From Phaeosaccion multiseriatum (Eukaryota; Ochrophyta, other classes): 64,000 nucleotides of DNA. The position numbers were made by a program, and so were the translations under genes. Location: positions 5,270,001-5,334,000 of the forward strand of contig OZ218951.1 in the NCBI GenBank assembly GCA_965112735.1, written 5' to 3'. This document shows positions 59,248 through 64,000 of this stretch, one piece after another. Numbering within the stretch: position 1 is the stretch's first letter; each line of letters opens with the position of its first letter. The notes beneath the pieces are model-generated. The model was not told the DNA's origin. It searched no databases and saw nothing but the letters and a program-made list of their open reading frames with translations.

Positions 59248-59669
59248 GTTTCCCTTGCTACACGACCACCGATGTCTTCGCGTCTTCCAGAGGATTCCTC
59301 CTCCTCATGCCTCCAGCTATGTCTGTTGTCGCCACCCTCCTCTCGCTCTTTCTTGGGCTGCTTTTGCTCAGCCGAAATTGCTCTTCGATTTTCGATTTCA
59401 ACCGTCCTTGGCCCAGTCCCATGCAAGTTGGTTCAAAAATCGGCACGCGATTTAAACCTCAAGTAACCTTTCTGCTGCTGCTCTGCCTCCGTGGGTATTC
59501 CTGCCTCAGATCCTCCTTTGACTATAGACGCCAGAGGCTGAGGCAGAAGGTGGGGTCCAGACAGGTGGTAGTTGTGATTTTGTGCCCAAGGGAGTAGAGA
59601 CCAATGATGGAGCACCATCAGCATCGTTAGCAGGAGGAGCAGGAACCAGCAGGAAGAGGAGGTCCGGAC
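59248..59669. promoter_or_regulatory. Divergent region upstream of CSK
   Basis: 422 bp between the DUSP-like ATG and the CSK ATG. Minus-strand frames are open through much of it, so it may contain 5' exons as well as promoter sequence. Confidence 0.4.
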
Positions 59670-60701
59670 ATGATGCCTGCTCACTCGGCGGCCTCACCAG
59701 CAGCTAGACGTGCTGTGGCTGCTGCTGATGCTGCTGCTGTGGCGCCTCTCGCACTGAGTGCCGCAGCAGCAACTCTGGCGTGCCTTGTAAGCAGCGTAGT
59801 GAGAATGTTGGTGATGATGGGCTACGCCATGCTTAGAAGGAGGAAGCGCTCCTCATTTTCAGGGAGAGCGAGGGCACTGGGGTTTGGCCTTCGGGGAGAC
59901 CCGGTAGAGGAAGGCTTTGAGGAAGGCGAGGGGAGAGAGGGAGGGAGGGCAGCGACGGCCAGGACCGGCAGGGTGAACAGGAGCAGCAGCAGTGGGAGAA
60001 GAAGAGCGAGGGGCGTCCTGGGAGTCTCTGGTCTTTCGGCTGCCACATCCCTCTCCGGCGCAGCGGCGGCATCAGCAGCTATGCCGCCGTCATGTGCCCT
60101 GGCCTTTGCCTTACCACCGCCATCTGCTCTTGGGGTATCACCACCGCCATCACGTTCGGGGGTAGCAGCAGTGCCACGACGGGTGTTTGGCGCAACGAGG
60201 CCTGGGCAAGCAGCAGCAGCAGCAAGGACGACCTTCTCCTCCGCCCGGCGAGGCGACGGCTGCTGCTCCTCTATGACCTCTCGCCTAGCCTTCTCCAGTG
60301 CTGCCCCGGCTGACCCCAAGCGTAAGCAGAGAAGCCACTCTAATACTTCATCGTGTAGGCAGCTTCGCATGGCCGCGGAGGGAGGAGGAGGTGGGAGCAG
60401 CAGTAGCAGCAGCGGTGGAAGGAGACCCCTCAACCCACTCGTAGGTCGGCGAGGTGTGGACGGCGTGGAGAAGGGGACCGTCAGTGGCAGCAGTGGAAGC
60501 GCCAGCGCAAGCACCAGCCGCGATAGAGGCGCCTTCCGCCGAGCGAGGAAACTCACAAGAAGGAGGGCAGCAGAGCCTTCAGTGGGCATCTTTGGGGAAG
60601 GGGGTTCGGGAGGTGAAACTTCAGCTTCGAGTGGGCTTCGTAGCATCCTCAACCGCCGCTTACGCCGCCGCCGCCGCCGCCGCAGCAGCAGTAGTAGTAG
60701 T

Positions 60702-60733
<32 letters not shown>

Positions 60734-61773
60734 CAGCAGCCGCAACAGCAACAGAGAGGGGACCACTGACGAGGGCTTCTTCCCAGAAATTCCGGACGAG
60801 TTTTCGAGTAGTGCCCGAGGAGGGCGAGGGGGCGGGGTTGACGAGAGGGAGGAGGGTGATCAAAGCAGCGCAACAACACCACCACCAGCAGCAGCACCAG
60901 CAGCAGGTGGTACAGAGCCGCCGCGGTGGGGTGGAGGAGGTGGGGGAGCAGCAGCAGCAGGGGGGGGGGAGACGGAGCTGGGAAGAGGCATGTCACCCAC
61001 ACGACGTCGCCCTCCAAAGACAGAGGCTCAGAAGCGGAAGTTGGAGATCGAGAGGATGAGGGCGGAGCAGGACGAGGAGGAGAGGCAGAGGAACGAGGCG
61101 CTCAGTAGGAAGAGGGAAGCGTTCAGGAGCCGGATGGGAAGGGTGAGGAGGAACGGTAGCGGTAGCAGAGGCATAGGCAGTGGTGGTGCTGGTGCAGGTG
61201 GTCGCGTTGACACCGACCAGGGACGAGGGGTTGGAGAAGTGGGAGGAAGAGGAGTAGGAGGACGAGGAGGAGGAGTAGAATCATCCAGAGAAGAAGGAGG
61301 AGGAGCAAGAGGAGCAGGAGGCCCGGCAAGAGTGGGTCCTCCGGGGAGCCTCATGGACCCCAACCAGTTCCACATGAACCAGGAGCTTCACAGTGTGGTG
61401 CAGGCCCAATTCGAGGTGCTAGCCGCTGTGCTTGATGCCTCTGAGTGCAGCCTCTACTTCCGGAGAGAGGATCCCGAGTCAGGCAGTATGAGTTTCCACC
61501 TTGCCGCGGTGTACCCGGAGAGGAAGGGTATATATGTAGCCGGCCCGTCGGGCCCAGCCATGAAGACCAAAGGTGAGCGCATCAGGTGGAGGGAGGGAGG
61601 GAGGGAGTGCATGACTGATTGAGAGAGTGAGTGAGTGAGTGAGTGAGTGAGTGAGTGAGTGAGTGAGTGCGTGCGTGCGTGCGTGAGTGAGTGAGTGAGT
61701 GAGGGAGAGACTGCTTAAGCTCTCCATGTCGTCGTCTCAAGTCAATCTCTGCCGGTATGTCTCTCTTTCTCTT

Positions 61774-61806
<33 letters not shown>

Positions 61807-62020
61807 ATGTGTGTGTGTGTATGTGTGTGTGTGTGTGTGTGTGTGCATGAAGAGACGTGCGCGCCCCGCCCTCGCCCCATCCCTCTCTGAAGTTGCTTCC
61901 TTTTCATGATTTCCGCTTCTTCGTGCTGTTTCTCCTCCCCCCCCCCCCAACAGTCCCCCTGGAGCTTGTGGGTCTCACGGACCCCCAAACGCTCCTACCT
62001 CAATTCCCCTTCATCAAGGT

Positions 62021-62072
<52 letters not shown>

Positions 62073-64000
62073 ACGAAAGGGTGAACTCTCAAGGCCCTTC
62101 TTACATGAAGCGAGATGAGTCCATCCGTCCGTCCGTCCGTCCGTCCGTCCTGTATTCCCGTTGGGCGTGTTGGCTCTTGGCCTTGTCGTGTCCCTCTGCT
62201 GCCACCCTCTCGACACGCACGCACAAACTAGTCCCCTCGCCCACCCCCTCACCCACCCACTGCCTTACAACGATAGGTGAAGCACAATGTCCACTCAGTG
62301 GATACTTCGGAGGCAGTGGTGAATGTGGAGGAGGGCAGCATTCGCTCGGCGATGCTGTGCGAGCGCCTTGTCATTGGACTCATCAGCGCCAAGAGGGCAG
62401 TCAAGGAGGGAGAGAAGCCCCGACCTTGGGTGAGCGCAGCGCAGCGTAGAGCCTGCTTCTCTCTCTCTAAAACACACCATGTCTCTTGCTTTTCCCTCTC
62501 TCTCTCTGTGTGTGTGTGTGTGTGTCAAACACACTCTATATCTCTCTCCCCCCCCTCTCTCTCTCACACACACACACACACTCACTCACTCACCCATCTC
62601 GTGCGCGCTCTTTCTCGTTCCCTTTTGTCTGTCTGTCTCCCCCTCCTGCCCGTCCTCCTCCCCCCCTCTCCTCTCCTTGCTGCAGTCTGACTCAGAAAAG
62701 ATTCTGATCGAAAAGATGGCCTCTTCCCTTGCTATAGCCGTCATGGTGGATCACAAGCACCAGATGGCCCAGGGGGTGCAAGTAGATCAGGTAATGTAAA
62801 TCGATGGCGACGTTTTGCGTAGACATCGATTATTTCCAACACGTCCATGCCCACCCACCCACCCACCCACCCACCCTCCTACACACTCACCAACCCACCC
62901 ACCCACGCACTCACCTACACATCCACCCACGCACCCACCCACGCATGCACGCACCCCCGTAGGTGCGGCAGCTGCTGGCAGAGATGCTGCATCAGGTGAA
63001 GAACCCCGTGACTGCTCTGCGCACGTTCGGCAAGCTGCTCCTCAGACGCCTCCCCAACACCGACTCCATCAATCGAGAGCTCGCCAAGGACATTATCATC
63101 CAGGTACGGTAACCGCGTAACCGAAAACGGTAACCATCGGCTGTCCATAGTCTTGTCGCCTTGCGTGCCGCACCTATGTGCATACCGTACCTATCTTCTC
63201 TACTTTCGGTTTACCGATCTACTTACGTATCTACTCACGTACCTACTTCCTGTCAACAGAGACTCGCCCGCCCAACCCCACCTCGCCACGGAAAACTGAG
63301 CTGAGGCTGCAACTGGACCTTGCAAACTCAAACTCAAACTCAAACTCAAACTGAAACCGAAAGTATGCCCTGCGCTCCCTCCCTGCCCCTCCCCGCACCC
63401 CCCCTCCCTCCACCAGAGTGACCGTCTTGTGGATCTGATTCTGCCGGTGGATGCCGTCATCGGGCAACTCGAGCAGCAGACAGCTCTTGCCCCCCTCCCG
63501 CCCTCCGCCTCGGCCTACGCCTACCCACCGGGGGCCGCCGCTTACCCCCCGGGGCAACAGCGGAGGCAGAAGGAGGGGGAGAGAGTAGCATTGCGGCGGC
63601 AGCAGAAGCAGCTGCGGAAAATGGAGGAGCAGGAGCTGCAGGAACTGCGCGAGCAGCAGCAAAGGATTCATCAGCAGCAGCAGCTGCTGCAGCAGCGCCA
63701 GCAGGAGGAGCAACGCGAAGTATACTGTGAGTCGCCTGGGTGGTTTGCGTGTATATGGGTGTGCGTCTGTGTATGTATGTATGTATGTATGTATGTATGT
63801 ATGTATGTATGTATGTATGTATGTATGTATGTATGTATGTATGTATGTCTGTATGTGTGTGTGTGTGTGTGTGTGTGGCCTATCTACACGTTCTTCCTCC
63901 TTCTACTCCTAAACCCTTTCATAAACCTCCGCCTACTGTTGCACCACTTTCCGTAGCGGCGAGTCAAGAGGGCAGCACATCGCAGCAGCAGCCCCGAGAG
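59670..64000 (+). CDS. CSK: Chloroplast sensor kinase (CSK), Hik2-related histidine kinase (3' end beyond window)
   Basis: Plastid sensor kinase that links electron-transport redox state to plastid gene expression. Exons: 59670-61572, 61954-62018, 62277-62429, 62686-62790, 62963-63103, 63417-63726, 63957-64000 and on; all in phase. Exon 1 (634 residues) has an Ala-rich hydrophobic start, long disorder with poly-Arg/poly-Ser (about residues 330-360), then the beginning of the GAF domain (QAQFEVLAAVLDASECSLYF). Exons 2-4 finish the GAF (ERLVIGLISAKRAV, LIEKMASSLAIAVMVD). Exon 5 is the dimerisation/H-box: MLHQVKNPVTALRTFGKLLL with the phospho-acceptor His at about 752. It matches cyanobacterial Hik2 (HQIRNPL-TALRTFGKLLL), whereas land-plant CSK lacks this His. 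RELAKDIIIQSDRLVDLILP continues the family signature. The ATP-binding domain must lie past 64000. A Gln/Glu coiled insert follows the H-box region. The N-terminus should target the plastid but shows no clear ASAFAP site. Confidence 0.9.
63768..63850 (+). repeat. (TATG)n microsatellite in an intron
   Basis: About 20 GTAT units followed by (GT)n in the sixth intron of CSK. Confidence 0.97.

Noticed and set aside
59433-59684. Minus-strand frame with a hydrophobic N-terminus (MSRHHVRTSSSCWFLLLLLT)
   Set aside because: It overlaps the CSK start on the other strand and has no confirmed continuation; kept only as a possible 5' exon of the DUSP-like gene.

Overview
This 64 kb window is nuclear DNA of a eukaryote, most probably a photosynthetic stramenopile (heterokont) alga. 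Three things point there. (1) Nearly every gene is broken by GT-AG introns whose phases can be followed exon to exon. (2) The photosystem II extrinsic protein at 41.3-42.6 kb carries a signal peptide, an AVAF|QP cleavage site of the 'ASAFAP' type, a transit region and a twin-arginine lumen signal, which is the address used for a red-derived complex plastid. (3) A chloroplast sensor kinase (CSK) gene lies at the right edge. A eustigmatophyte such as Nannochloropsis/Microchloropsis would fit, but the genus is an inference.

Layout, left to right: an inositol-dehydrogenase-like Gfo/Idh/MocA oxidoreductase (minus, 3' end outside the window) is divergent from a mitochondrial-type 3-ketoacyl-CoA thiolase (plus). 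Then come a large unrecognised low-complexity protein (minus), tubulin-folding cofactor B (plus), and a 14.4-16.5 kb segment bounded by inverted repeats that holds an unrecognised intronless ORF. Next is a 2,068-residue protein resembling Integrator subunit 7 (plus). A nine- to twelve-exon gene (minus, 24.0-30.5 kb) combines a signal peptide, UBA-like repeats, a WCGPC thioredoxin, a PUB domain, a UBX-like domain and a very acidic tail. After it come a coiled-coil protein (plus), a GT8 glycosyltransferase (minus), a DNAJC17-type J-protein (plus), the PsbQ-like protein (minus), an EH-domain protein ending in NPF (plus), an acyl-protein thioesterase with a possible signal peptide (minus), an IQ-motif protein (plus), a calcineurin-B/CIB-like EF-hand protein and a possible DUSP-like gene (minus), and CSK (plus, 3' end outside the window).

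Genes mostly alternate in strand, giving short divergent promoters (as little as 184 bp) and convergent 3' regions of 0.7-2 kb. Introns and intergenic DNA are packed with microsatellites, and coding regions are expanded by poly-Q, -A, -G, -S and -E tracts. Two short motifs recur across genes, introns and intergenic DNA: CAGCAGTTGGTGATACAGCAG and GGATGGCAGTGGATGG. The first is tolerated in several reading frames on both strands.

The most interesting candidate system is the thioredoxin-PUB-UBX gene. Its architecture matches the Cdc48/p97 cofactor toolkit, and its N-terminus looks secretory with a non-aromatic residue after the predicted cleavage site. It could therefore be a component of the symbiont-derived ERAD-like translocon (SELMA) in the periplastidal compartment. 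Exon boundaries are my own reading of splice signals and phase; no transcript evidence was available.
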